A stretch of 64,000 nucleotides of DNA, taken from NCBI GenBank assembly GCA_958448555.1, contig CAUDEL010000010.1, positions 4,012-68,011 of the forward strand, in the 5' to 3' direction. The stretch is from Limiplasma sp958448555. GTDB lineage: Bacteria; Bacillota; Clostridia; Christensenellales; Aristaeellaceae. Within the stretch, counting starts at the first letter, position 1. Every line of letters begins with the position of its first letter. The notes below the pieces were generated by a model. The model was not told the origin of the DNA and made no database searches. It was given only the letters and a program-made list of their open reading frames with translations. Both the position numbers and the translations under genes were made by a program. Below are positions 16,321 through 24,580 of the stretch, one piece after another.

Positions 16321-16623
16321 ATGAGCAACGGAAACGTCTCGGAGGGCGGCAACGCCGTGCGCAGCGCGCATACGCTGGCGATCGACAGACGGCGCCGCGC
16401 GTCCGTAACGGGCGTGACGGATGTATGCAGCTTTCATGAAACAGAGGTCGTTTTGAAAATCGATACCGGCGTGATGATCCTGACGGGGGACGGCCTGCAT
16501 GTGGCAAAGCTGCTTTTGGAGGAAGGGCGGCTGGAGGTAGACGGGCATATCGACGGTGTGATCTATGAGTCGCCCAAAAGCGCCGCAAGGCGGCTGATTC
16601 CCTGGAAGTGGCGGAAAAAATGA
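16321..16623 (+). CDS. yabP: Sporulation protein YabP
   Basis: A 100-residue protein of the YabP/YqfC sporulation family, needed in B. subtilis for spore cortex/coat formation in the mother cell. The core reads VTGVTDVCSFHETEVVLKID, then TGVMILTGDGLHVAKLLLEEG and LEVDGHIDGVIY, matching YabP. I chose ATG 16321 because GGAAGGGGG ends seven bases before it; the ATG six bases earlier is too close. The stop overlaps yabQ by ATGA. The yabP-yabQ-divIC order is that of B. subtilis. Confidence 0.88.
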   Translation: MSNGNVSEGGNAVRSAHTLAIDRRRRASVTGVTDVCSFHETEVVLKIDTGVMILTGDGLHVAKLLLEEGRLEVDGHIDGVIYESPKSAARRLIPWKWRKK

Positions 16624-16940
16624 AGCTGTTTTTTGAAACGGCGGGGCAGGCGCAGGCGTTTCTCACGGCGGTCCCGCTGGGGCTGCTGCTGGCCGCGTGC
16701 CTGGACGCCTCTGCGCTTACGGGACCGCTTCGCCCGCTGGCGGACGCCTTGCTGGTCCTCGGGGGCGGGCTGGCGCTGATGGTGGCAATGCTGCTGGTGC
16801 GCGATGAAACCCTGCGCATGTACCATCTTCTGGCCCTCCTGACCGGCGCGGTTCTCTATAGCCAGGGGATTGGGAGGCTGGTACGCATGGCCCGCGCCCG
16901 GATCCAAAAGCGAAAAAAAACTCGAAAGGCTGAGCCCTAA
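16620..16940 (+). CDS. yabQ: Spore cortex biosynthesis protein YabQ
   Basis: A 106-residue membrane protein with three to four hydrophobic helices and a basic C-terminal tail (RARIQKRKKTRK). YabQ is a polytopic mother-cell protein needed for cortex formation. Sequence similarity is weak in this family, and the assignment rests on size, topology and the yabP-yabQ-divIC order. The ATG at 16620 overlaps the yabP stop; an in-frame GTG 12 bases upstream is an alternative start. Confidence 0.75.
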   Translation: MKLFFETAGQAQAFLTAVPLGLLLAACLDASALTGPLRPLADALLVLGGGLALMVAMLLVRDETLRMYHLLALLTGAVLYSQGIGRLVRMARARIQKRKKTRKAEP

Positions 16941-17007
16941 AGGCAGGAAAACGCCCCTGAGCGGAGAACTAAAAACATATATTGCATTTTGAAGGGGACG
17001 ACCTGCC

Positions 17008-17322
17008 ATGCGCAAGACGATGAACATCTGGGTCCTGATCGGGGTGTCCGCCTGCGTGCTGGTTGCTTTCTTCTGGTACAGCGGCACGCTTTCAAGGAGC
17101 ATCGACGATCTCAACAGCACCTACGATGACGCCCAGATGCGCCTTAGCGAGTTGCAGGGCAAGCAGGCGGAGCTCAAGGATATGCTGGATACGGTCGGCA
17201 GCGATTCCTTTATCGAAAACCAGGCCCGTACCATGTACGGTTATATGATGCCCGACGAGATCCGCTTCGTGATAACCAATCCCGAAGCGCTATATGGGGA
17301 TGATGAGATACCTTCCCGGTGA
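17008..17322 (+). CDS. divIC: Septum formation initiator DivIC/FtsB family
   Basis: A 104-residue bitopic division protein: membrane helix about 7-24, then a coiled coil (residues about 28-62; LNSTYDDAQMRLSELQGKQAEL) and the C-terminal FIENQARTMYGYMMPDEIRFV motif typical of DivIC, which works with DivIB and FtsL at the septum. GAAGGGG precedes the ATG by ten bases. It is 67 bp after yabQ, as in the yabPQ-divIC arrangement. Confidence 0.88.
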   Translation: MRKTMNIWVLIGVSACVLVAFFWYSGTLSRSIDDLNSTYDDAQMRLSELQGKQAELKDMLDTVGSDSFIENQARTMYGYMMPDEIRFVITNPEALYGDDEIPSR

Positions 17323-17387
17323 CGGTGAGGGTATTTCCGTTTTTGTACCCAAAGGGGTAAAAATCTGATACAGATGAGGTGCTTGGG

Positions 17388-18293
17388 ATGCGAGTTGCGG
17401 CCATTGGCATCGGATCCAATTCCCTGCGCATGCTGATTGCAGACGTGGCGCGCGGGCGTCTGAGGCGGCTGCACCGCTACCGTGAGGGGCTGCGCGTCTT
17501 TGCGGCGCTGGACCCTCAGGGGAACATCACCGCGGAAATGATGGACAAGGCCTGTCGGAGCGTGGGGGAATTCGTGCGGGAGGCGAAAGCGCAGCGTTCG
17601 CAGCAGATTCATCTCTTTGCCACCAGCGCCGTTCGTGACGCGGGAAACCAGGCCGCTTTTGCCGGGGCGCTTGAGGAGGCGACGGGGCTGCCTCTTGAGA
17701 TTTGCAGCGGCGAGATGGAAGCGCGCCTTTCCTTTATCGGCGCGACGGACGGGGGGCCGTCGGGGCTCATCGATATCGGTGGCGGCTCCACGGAGATCGT
17801 TGCCGGCTGCGGCACGGATATTTACAGGGCCGTCAGCCTGCAGATGGGGGCGGTGCGCCTGTGCCGCATGCACCCGATTGAGAGCGTGGCGGACGCCTAT
17901 GAAGTGGCAGGCATGGCGGATGCGATTTTGAAGCCTTCCGCCAGCGCGTTTCTTGCGGACAAGCCCTCGGCCTGGGTGGGGGTGGGCGGCACCTTCACCA
18001 CCACTGCGGCGCTTGTTCAGCGGATTCCATGGGACCGGCGCGAGCATATCCACGGCTTTTCCCTGAGCCGGGAAAAAGTGCGCGAAGCGATGGAGCTCCT
18101 CGCGCCCATGCCCATGGAGGAGCGCCTCGTCCTTGAATGTCTCCAACCGCAGCGCGCCGACATCGTGGTTCACGGTATCGCCATTCTTCTGGCATGCATG
18201 AACGCGCTGGATCTTCCCGCGATCACCGTCAGCGAATACGGAAACCTGGAAGGATATCTCAAGGTTAAATATCTCTATTCTGGAAAGATCTGA
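17388..18293 (+). CDS. Ppx/GppA phosphatase family protein
   Basis: Exopolyphosphatase or guanosine pentaphosphatase of the ASKHA fold, 301 residues. The first phosphate loop is AAIGIGSNSLRMLIADV at the N-terminus, then FATSAVRDAGNQ (about 79), the second loop LIDIGGGSTEIV (about 128-139) and GVGGTFTT (about 197). The common DxGSNS motif has Gly-Ile-Gly in place of the Asp (GIGSNS), a departure worth noting. ATG 17388 is chosen over an upstream GTG because GAGG sits eight bases before it. The length is that of short Ppx proteins without the C-terminal HD domain. Neighbouring divIC is 65 bp upstream. Confidence 0.85.
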   Translation: MRVAAIGIGSNSLRMLIADVARGRLRRLHRYREGLRVFAALDPQGNITAEMMDKACRSVGEFVREAKAQRSQQIHLFATSAVRDAGNQAAFAGALEEATGLPLEICSGEMEARLSFIGATDGGPSGLIDIGGGSTEIVAGCGTDIYRAVSLQMGAVRLCRMHPIESVADAYEVAGMADAILKPSASAFLADKPSAWVGVGGTFTTTAALVQRIPWDRREHIHGFSLSREKVREAMELLAPMPMEERLVLECLQPQRADIVVHGIAILLACMNALDLPAITVSEYGNLEGYLKVKYLYSGKI

Positions 18294-18343
18294 GGGGAAA
18301 AAGGCCATTTTCTCTGTTTGCGCTTTTCTTTTTGTCCGATTTC

Positions 18344-18352
18344 TGCTATAAT
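18344..18352 (+). promoter_or_regulatory. Extended -10 promoter before the EF-G-like gene
   Basis: TGCTATAAT, a perfect extended -10, lies about 134 nt before the start codon at 18486. No good -35 is at the right distance, which extended -10 promoters tolerate. The 190-bp region around it otherwise shows nothing I can name. Confidence 0.55.
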
Positions 18353-18485
18353 CATCTACGTTTGAGAACGGTTCATATGCATCCGGCGCATTTTTTGAAT
18401 AGATCACCGAGACCCGTTCTATCAAAAAGCCCGCGGCGCGCCGCGCAGGGATGCGAAAAACAATATAGAACAAGGGGGATCCATA

Positions 18486-20570
18486 ATGGCAAGCTATCAA
18501 ACCAAGGACATCCGTAACATCGCCCTCATGGGGCATGGCAGCGAAGGCAAAACGACGCTGATGGAGGCACTGCTGTTCGCTGCCGGAGCGATCGACCGCC
18601 AGGGTCGCGTCGAAGACGGCAACACCGTCACCGACTTTGATGCGGAGGAGATCAAGAGAAAAATCTCCATCAGCGCGGCCATTGCGCCGATCGACTGGAA
18701 CCAGAAAATGCTCAACGTTATTGATGTTCCCGGGTATTTTGATTTCGTTGGCGAGATGATGGGGCCCCTGCGCGTGGTGGAGACCGCCGCGATTCTGGTC
18801 AGCGCTGTCAGCGGCATTGCGGTCGGCACCGAAAAGGCGTGGGACTATGCCACGAAGAACAACGTCGGCAAAATGTTTATCGTCAATCAGATGGACCGCG
18901 ACCATGCCAATTTTATGAAGGTGCAGTCGCAGCTGCGCGAGCGCTTCGGCAACAGCGTCGTTCCTATCCTTTTGCCCATCGGCGACGGCCCCAGCTACCG
19001 CGGCGTTGTCAACGTCCTGGAAAACAAGGCGTATGAGCGCGTCAACAAGGGCAAGCCCAAGGAGATTCCCGTCCCTGCCGAGATGGCCGACGATATTTCC
19101 GTGGCCATGGAGGAGATCACCGAGGCGGCCGCGATGGCGGATGACGAGTTGACCATGAAGTACCTTGAGGAGGGAGAGCTCTCCCACGAGGAGCTTTTGG
19201 AAGGCTTCAAGCTGGGCATGTTCTCCGGCCAGATCTGCCCCGTGGTGCCCTGCTCCGCGCTCACCGGCGTTGGCGTTGCCAAGCTTTTGGACGTGATGGC
19301 GGACTTCCTGCCCTCGCCCAAGCGCGCGGTCTACAAGGGCGTCAATCCCAAGACGGGCGAGGAAATCGAGCGGGCCTGCAACAGCGACGAGCCCTTCAGC
19401 GCGCTGGTCTACAAGACCATCGCCGACCCCTTTGTGGGCAAGCTCAGCCTCTTTAAGGTCATGAGCGGAACGGCTACCGGCAATGGCAACATCTACAACG
19501 CAAGCTGCGACAAGGCCGAGAAAGTCACCGGCATCTATGTGCTGCGCGGCAAGAAGCAGATCTCCACCCAGCTGCTCAACGCCGGCGATATGGGCGCCTT
19601 CTCCAAGCTCCAGTACACCAATACCGGCGATACGCTCTGCGATCCCGCCAACCCCATCAAATACCCGCCCATCGAATACCCGGCTCCCTGCATCAGCAAG
19701 GCGGTCTTTGCCGCCAAACAGGGCGAGGAGGACAAGGTCTTCGGCGGTCTGGCCCGCCTGATGGAGGAAGACCCGTCCATCAAACTGGAAAAGAACGTGG
19801 AGACCACCGAAACGCTGCTCTCCGGTCAGGGCGAATTGCACCTGGACGTGATCCGCAACAAGCTGGCCAGCAAGTTTGGCGCCAATGCCACCCTGCAGGA
19901 TCCCCGGATTCCCTATCGCGAAACCATCAAAAAGTCGGTTAAGGTCCAGGGACGCCACAAGAAGCAGTCCGGCGGCCATGGCCAGTTCGGCGACGTGTGG
20001 ATTGAGTTTTCTCCCATCGGCGATACCGGGATCGACTTTGAGTTCGAGGATGCCGTGGTCGGCGGCGTGGTGCCGCGCAACTTCATCCCCTCGGTGGAAA
20101 AGGGCCTGCGCGAGAACATCCGCAAGGGCGTCCTGGCCGGCTATCCGATGGTTGGCCTCCATGCCAAGCTCTATGACGGCAGCTACCACCCGGTGGATTC
20201 CTCTGAAATGGCCTTCAAAACTGCGGCGCGCATCGCCTACAAGAAGGGCTGCGCGGATGCGGCGCCCGTGCTTCTCGAGCCCATCATGCATGTGGAGGTC
20301 TATGTGCCCGACGAGTACATGGGCGACGTGATGGGCGATATGAACAAGCGGCGCGGCCGCATCATGGGCATGAACCAGGTGGACGGCATGCAGCAGCTCG
20401 TGGCCGAGGCGCCCCAGGCTGAGATGTTCAAGTATGCGACCGACCTGCGCTCCATGACCCAGGCCCGCGGCTGGTTTACGATGACCTTTGAGCGCTACGA
20501 GGAGGTTCCCGCCAACGTGGCTCAGAAGATCATCGAGAACGCGAAGCTGGATGAGGACGAGGAGGAATAA
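18486..20570 (+). CDS. EF-G-like translational GTPase (paralogue)
   Basis: A 694-residue protein with the full EF-G domain plan: G domain, domain II (about 290-370), III, IV (about 480-600) and V. The P-loop is GHGSEGKT (16-23) rather than AHIDAGKT. The switch-2 motif is DVPGY (80-84), so the catalytic His of DTPGH is Tyr, and the base-recognition motif is NQMD (134-137) instead of NKMD. The GY form is found, as I recall, in a whole side branch of EF-G-like proteins (FusA2-type), not only here. No rpsL, rpsG or tuf adjoins it, so it is not the main EF-G. Role unknown: specialised translation, ribosome release or recycling are options. Confidence 0.85.
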   Translation: MASYQTKDIRNIALMGHGSEGKTTLMEALLFAAGAIDRQGRVEDGNTVTDFDAEEIKRKISISAAIAPIDWNQKMLNVIDVPGYFDFVGEMMGPLRVVETAAILVSAVSGIAVGTEKAWDYATKNNVGKMFIVNQMDRDHANFMKVQSQLRERFGNSVVPILLPIGDGPSYRGVVNVLENKAYERVNKGKPKEIPVPAEMADDISVAMEEITEAAAMADDELTMKYLEEGELSHEELLEGFKLGMFSGQICPVVPCSALTGVGVAKLLDVMADFLPSPKRAVYKGVNPKTGEEIERACNSDEPFSALVYKTIADPFVGKLSLFKVMSGTATGNGNIYNASCDKAEKVTGIYVLRGKKQISTQLLNAGDMGAFSKLQYTNTGDTLCDPANPIKYPPIEYPAPCISKAVFAAKQGEEDKVFGGLARLMEEDPSIKLEKNVETTETLLSGQGELHLDVIRNKLASKFGANATLQDPRIPYRETIKKSVKVQGRHKKQSGGHGQFGDVWIEFSPIGDTGIDFEFEDAVVGGVVPRNFIPSVEKGLRENIRKGVLAGYPMVGLHAKLYDGSYHPVDSSEMAFKTAARIAYKKGCADAAPVLLEPIMHVEVYVPDEYMGDVMGDMNKRRGRIMGMNQVDGMQQLVAEAPQAEMFKYATDLRSMTQARGWFTMTFERYEEVPANVAQKIIENAKLDEDEEE

Positions 20571-20593
20571 TCCCGTCTTTGGTTATCAACGGA

Positions 20594-20622
20594 GGGACCG
20601 GTGCGCGTTTCGCATCGGTCCC
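20594..20622 (+). other. Hairpin between the EF-G-like gene and the PfkB kinase
   Basis: A 12-bp stem (20594-20605 with 20611-20622, one G-U pair) and a 5-nt loop. There is no U-tract, so it is a possible attenuator or RNA-stabilising structure, not a clear terminator. It sits just before the ribosome-binding site of the next gene. Confidence 0.5.
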
Positions 20623-20657
20623 CTTGTGCGCTCAGAGAAAAAGGAGGAAGCGGGTCC

Positions 20658-21581
20658 GTGATTACCACCGTATGCATGAATCCTTCCTTTGACAAGACGG
20701 CTTCGGTCGAGAAGCTTGTCGCAGGCGAGGTCAACCGCCTGCGCGACGTGCGCGTGGACGTGGGCGGGAAGGGCGTCAACGTGGCGGTCGTCCTCAGGCG
20801 CCTGGGCGTGCCGGTCGGCTGCGTGGGCTGTCTGGGCGAGCGCGGCAGGGAATCCTTTCTCAAAATGATCGCTCGAGAGGACGTGCCCTTCGCCTATCTT
20901 CCCATGCCCGGAGAGGTGCGCACGAACCTCAAGCTCGTCGATGAGAGCAGCCGCGTGATTACGGAATTCAACGAGCCGGGCATCCGCATGGAGGCGCAGG
21001 AGCTTTCGTCGTTCCTGACGCTCTTGAGGGAAAAGGCCGAGGGAAGCAGCTATGTGGTTCTCAGCGGGCGCCTCCCGGAAGGGTGCGCCGAGGACACCTA
21101 TCAGCGCTGTCTCAAGGTGCTTGGTGGGACGCGCTGCGTGCTTGATTCCGCCGGAACGCCCCTGTTGCATGGAATCAAGGAAAAGCCGTTTCTCATCAAA
21201 CCCAACCTGCCCGAAATCGAGGCAATCATGAAACGGGAGCTCCGTACGCTTCGGGGGCTGAGGGATGCGGCGCTGTTTTTGATCGACTATGGCGCCCAAA
21301 ACGTCATCATCTCCATGGGCAAATATGGTGCCATGTTCGCAAGCCGGACGGAGGCTTTTTTCGCCCCTGCCCTGATGGTGGAGGCTCGCTCCACCGTTGG
21401 CGCGGGCGATGCGATGATCGGCGGCGTCCTGACTGGCCTGGAGCGTGGCGAGCGCATGGCGGACGCCTTCCGCTACGGCGTGGCGGCTGGAGCCGCCAGC
21501 GTCATGACCGACGGGACGCAGCTTCTGCGAAAGCCGGACTTTGAGGCGCTCTTGCCCAAAGTGACCGTGCAGGAAGTATGA
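20658..21581 (+). CDS. PfkB-family sugar kinase (1-phosphofructokinase / tagatose-6-phosphate kinase type)
   Basis: Predicted to phosphorylate a sugar phosphate; the N-terminus TVCMNPSFDKTASV and the GGKGVNVAVVLRRLG loop are those of FruK/LacC enzymes. The catalytic STVGAGDAMIGG motif (ATP site and base Asp) is near residue 255. Start GTG 20658 lies ten bases after AAGGAGG; 307 residues is the usual length. No fructose PTS or deoR regulator is nearby, so the substrate (fructose-1-P or tagatose-6-P) cannot be decided. The stop overlaps the GNAT gene by ATGA. Confidence 0.88.
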   Translation: MITTVCMNPSFDKTASVEKLVAGEVNRLRDVRVDVGGKGVNVAVVLRRLGVPVGCVGCLGERGRESFLKMIAREDVPFAYLPMPGEVRTNLKLVDESSRVITEFNEPGIRMEAQELSSFLTLLREKAEGSSYVVLSGRLPEGCAEDTYQRCLKVLGGTRCVLDSAGTPLLHGIKEKPFLIKPNLPEIEAIMKRELRTLRGLRDAALFLIDYGAQNVIISMGKYGAMFASRTEAFFAPALMVEARSTVGAGDAMIGGVLTGLERGERMADAFRYGVAAGAASVMTDGTQLLRKPDFEALLPKVTVQEV

Positions 21582-22087
21582 AGACGGAGTTTGAACGCGC
21601 CTTTATCCGCGCCGGGCGGCGCGGGCAAACGCTGCTGGAAGACGGGCTGGTCGCCCTGCGGCCCAGGGAGTACAGCGGACACGTCGCGCAGCTTGGAGGC
21701 GCAAAATCCCTGATTTTTGACATTCTGATGAACTGCCCCTTTCCGGGGACGGCGGGCGAGATCGCGCTGAGGGTGGGGGAGGACGAAAGCCTTTTCTACC
21801 TGGGCCATATCGGTTATCATATCGATCCGCCCTTTCGCGGCAGGCATGCGGCCCTGCATGCCTGCAGGCTTTGCTTGCCAGTGTTTGCGCAGATGGGGAT
21901 GCGCACCTTCGTCATCACCACCGACGAGGACAACCTCCCCAGCATACGAACCTGCGAGCGGCTCGGCTGCACGCTGGAGAGCACGGTGGACGTGCCCCTG
22001 TGGTGCCGCCAGGAATTTTCCATCAGCGCCCGAAAACGCCGCTATGTATACGCTCCCGGGACACCTGCAAACGATAAAATGCGGTAA
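21578..22087 (+). CDS. GNAT-family N-acetyltransferase
   Basis: A 169-residue acetyltransferase fold. The acetyl-CoA loop is seen as YHIDPPFRGRHAALHACRL (residues about 81-99), following LFYLGHIGY, with TDEDNLPSIRTCERLGC (about 114-130) forming the usual second conserved region. It is coupled to the sugar kinase by a four-base overlap, suggesting a shared pathway or regulation, but no substrate can be named from sequence. Confidence 0.82.
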   Translation: MKTEFERAFIRAGRRGQTLLEDGLVALRPREYSGHVAQLGGAKSLIFDILMNCPFPGTAGEIALRVGEDESLFYLGHIGYHIDPPFRGRHAALHACRLCLPVFAQMGMRTFVITTDEDNLPSIRTCERLGCTLESTVDVPLWCRQEFSISARKRRYVYAPGTPANDKMR

Positions 22088-22152
22088 CGGCTTTTCTTTT
22101 TGCATAAGATAGGGTAAAATACAGGGGAAAGTTCTGGAAGGGTGGTGCCTCT

Positions 22153-22950
22153 TTGGACGCGACGATTCAGGGCTGCCGCATCTTTTACCGCCGTTCACAG
22201 GTGGAAAAGTCGGACGGCCCTACGATTTTGCTCCTGCACGGCTGGGGATGTGACGGCTCCATCTTCTCCTTTATTGAGCGGGGGCTGAACGAACGCGCGG
22301 ATGTGCTTACTGTCGATTTTCCCGGCCATGGACAAAGCGGCGAGCCGCCTCAGCCCTGGGGTGTGCCGGAATATGCCGGGCAGATCGCCGGCCTGCTGGA
22401 ATCGCTCTCCATTCCAAAGGTGCGCATCGTGGCGCACTCCTTCGGCGGCCGTGTCGCCGTCTATCTGGCCTCACACCGGCCGGAGCTTGTGGAGCAGATG
22501 GTTATTACGGGGGGCGCCGGAATCCGCAAGCCTCTGACGGACACCCAGAAGAAGCGCCAAGCCCGCTTCAAACGCATCAACGCCTTTTTCAATGCTCTCA
22601 AGCGCTTTTCCCCGCTTTCCGCCATCGTGGGAAGATGGCAGGAGGCGCTTCGCAGGCGCTATGGCTCCGCCGATTATATCCGTCTGAACGAGAACATGCG
22701 CCAGACCTTCTCCAAGGTCGTTTCCCAGGACCTCTATCCCTTCCTCAAGGACATCCAGGCGCCCACGCTCCTGGTGTGGGGGAGCGAGGACACGGAAACG
22801 CCCCTGTGGATGGGCGAGCAGATGGAAAAAGCCATCCCCGACGCGGGATTGGTGGTGTTTGAGGGCAGGACGCACTTTGCCTTCATCGAGGAATGGCAAC
22901 GCTTTTTGACGATTGCCAAGCAATTCTTTTGGGGAGGTCAGACGGCATGA
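22153..22950 (+). CDS. Alpha/beta hydrolase
   Basis: Cytosolic alpha/beta hydrolase of 265 residues, substrate unknown. The oxyanion segment LLLHGWGCDGS (27-37), VDFPGHGQSG (54-63), nucleophile elbow AHSFGGR with Ser96, an acid in WGSEDTETP, and the His in RTHFAFIEE make a complete triad. TTG start at 22153 with GGAAGGGTGG upstream; MDATIQGCRIFYR is the expected first strand. It overlaps the MurF gene by ATGA, which links it to cell-wall precursor synthesis, perhaps only by transcription. Confidence 0.85.
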   Translation: MDATIQGCRIFYRRSQVEKSDGPTILLLHGWGCDGSIFSFIERGLNERADVLTVDFPGHGQSGEPPQPWGVPEYAGQIAGLLESLSIPKVRIVAHSFGGRVAVYLASHRPELVEQMVITGGAGIRKPLTDTQKKRQARFKRINAFFNALKRFSPLSAIVGRWQEALRRRYGSADYIRLNENMRQTFSKVVSQDLYPFLKDIQAPTLLVWGSEDTETPLWMGEQMEKAIPDAGLVVFEGRTHFAFIEEWQRFLTIAKQFFWGGQTA

Positions 22951-24566
22951 ATCTGGGTGCGCCGCTTCTTCGCTGGCTGACGCTGCTTTCGCCGGTATGC
23001 TGCTGCCTGTTTTCCGCACGCGGTATTCTGCATTTTTTTCAGCTGGAAAGCTACCAGTTTCCGGGCTATTTCCGCTCCCTCAAACGCAACCGCGTTCACA
23101 GCCTCCTTCCCGGCCTTTGCTCCTGCGTGGCCGTGCTGGTGCTGCTCTATTGCTTTGACCTGCTCGCCCTGCGGGAAGCGCCGGGATGGCTCGCAACAGT
23201 CGCGGCTGTCCTGCTCCTGCCGCTGTCGGCCGGAGCCGGGCTTTTGATCGGCCGCGTCTTTTCTCCCAAACGCGCCAAGAAGAAGTTCGTGCTCACCGGC
23301 CGCGTAAAGCGCCTCTATGCCGTGCTCTTTCTGGTGATGACGCTCATCAGCGCCCTGACGGCGCAGGCGCCATGGGCGGTCTTTCCCGCGCTGTGGCCGC
23401 TTTTGCTGCCGCTGGTTGTCGCGCTTGCGGGGCTCCTGGCCTGGCCGCTGGAGAAGGCCATCAGTGAGTGCTATTTCCGTGACGCACGCCGAAAGCTCCT
23501 CTCCAACCCCAAGCTCGTGCGCATCGGCATCACGGGAAGCTATGGTAAAACCTCCGTCAAGCACATCCTGGGTACGATTTTAAGCGAGAAGTACCCGACG
23601 CTGATTACCCCCGCCAGCTTCAATACCCCCATGGGCGTCACCCGCGCCATCCGGGAAAAGCTCCTGCCTTCCCATCAGATCTTCGTGGGAGAAATGGGGG
23701 CGCGGCATGTCGGCGATATCAGGGAGATGTGTCGGCTGGTGCATCCCACCATCGGCATCATCACCTCCGTGGGGCCGCAGCATCTGGAAACCTTCAAAAC
23801 CATTGAGCGCGTTGCCGCCACGAAGTATGAGCTGATCGAGGCCCTGCCCGCGGAGGGCTCCCACAGCTATTTCTATGATGACGCAAGCTATGTGCGGCAG
23901 ATGTACGAGCGCACCCGCAAGCCCAAAACCCTCTGCGGGACCGACCCGGAGCATTGCGACTGCTGGTGCGACGATGTGCGCGTTTCAGCCGAGGGAAGCC
24001 ATTTCACGCTGCATATCCGCGGCCTTGGCAGCATCGAATGTCAGACCCGCCTGCTGGGCGAGCACAGCATCCACAACATTTTGCTGGCTGCGGCCGTGGC
24101 AGCCGACCTGGGGCTGACGCTACGCCAGATTTCGCACGGGGTGGAAAAGCTCGCGCCCGTGAAGCACCGGCTGGAGCTTTTGACGCATCCGGGCAGCTTC
24201 ACCATCATCAACGACGCCTTCAACTCCAACCCCGTCGGTGCGAAGGCCGCGCTGAAGGTGCTTCAGGGCTTTCCCGCGCGCCGCATCATCATCACGCCCG
24301 GCATGGTGGAGCTGGGGGAGCGGGAGGCGGAATACAACCGGGAATTCGGGCGCGAGATGGCCTCCTGCGTGGACATCGCCATCATCGTGGGCAAAAACCG
24401 GGCCGTTCCCATTCTCGAGGGCCTGAAGGAAGCGGGCTTCCCGGAAGAAAACATCCACCGCGTGGACAGCCTGGAGGCTTCCACCGTCCTGCTTCACAGC
24501 CTGGTCCGGCCCACGGACACGGTGCTTTATGAAAACGATCTTCCCGATCATTATCAGGAAGCCTGA
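22947..24566 (+). CDS. murF: MurF-type Mur ligase with N-terminal membrane domain
   Basis: Predicted UDP-MurNAc-tripeptide--D-Ala-D-Ala ligase, 539 residues. The first about 170 residues contain four or five hydrophobic helices, absent from classic MurF, and tether the enzyme to the membrane. The Mur ligase core follows: ATP loop GITGSYGKTSVKHIL (about 191-205), TPASFNTPMGVTRAI, EMGARHVGDI, the HSIHNILLAAAVA segment and the FNSNPVGAKAAL motif diagnostic of MurF. GGGGAGG precedes the ATG. The Ddl gene follows by 14 bases, so the enzymes making and adding D-Ala-D-Ala are paired. The lack of the usual N-terminal MurF domain leaves some doubt about the exact substrate. Confidence 0.85.
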   Translation: MNLGAPLLRWLTLLSPVCCCLFSARGILHFFQLESYQFPGYFRSLKRNRVHSLLPGLCSCVAVLVLLYCFDLLALREAPGWLATVAAVLLLPLSAGAGLLIGRVFSPKRAKKKFVLTGRVKRLYAVLFLVMTLISALTAQAPWAVFPALWPLLLPLVVALAGLLAWPLEKAISECYFRDARRKLLSNPKLVRIGITGSYGKTSVKHILGTILSEKYPTLITPASFNTPMGVTRAIREKLLPSHQIFVGEMGARHVGDIREMCRLVHPTIGIITSVGPQHLETFKTIERVAATKYELIEALPAEGSHSYFYDDASYVRQMYERTRKPKTLCGTDPEHCDCWCDDVRVSAEGSHFTLHIRGLGSIECQTRLLGEHSIHNILLAAAVAADLGLTLRQISHGVEKLAPVKHRLELLTHPGSFTIINDAFNSNPVGAKAALKVLQGFPARRIIITPGMVELGEREAEYNREFGREMASCVDIAIIVGKNRAVPILEGLKEAGFPEENIHRVDSLEASTVLLHSLVRPTDTVLYENDLPDHYQEA

Positions 24567-24580
24567 CTGGAGGAACCGAT

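Noticed and set aside
17241..20291. A very long open frame (about 1016 codons) on the minus strand opposite ppx/gppA and the EF-G-like gene
   Set aside because: It is antisense to two clear genes, crosses the intergenic promoter, and its product is low-complexity (His, Gly, Arg rich) without any domain. GC-rich coding DNA often leaves such open antisense frames.
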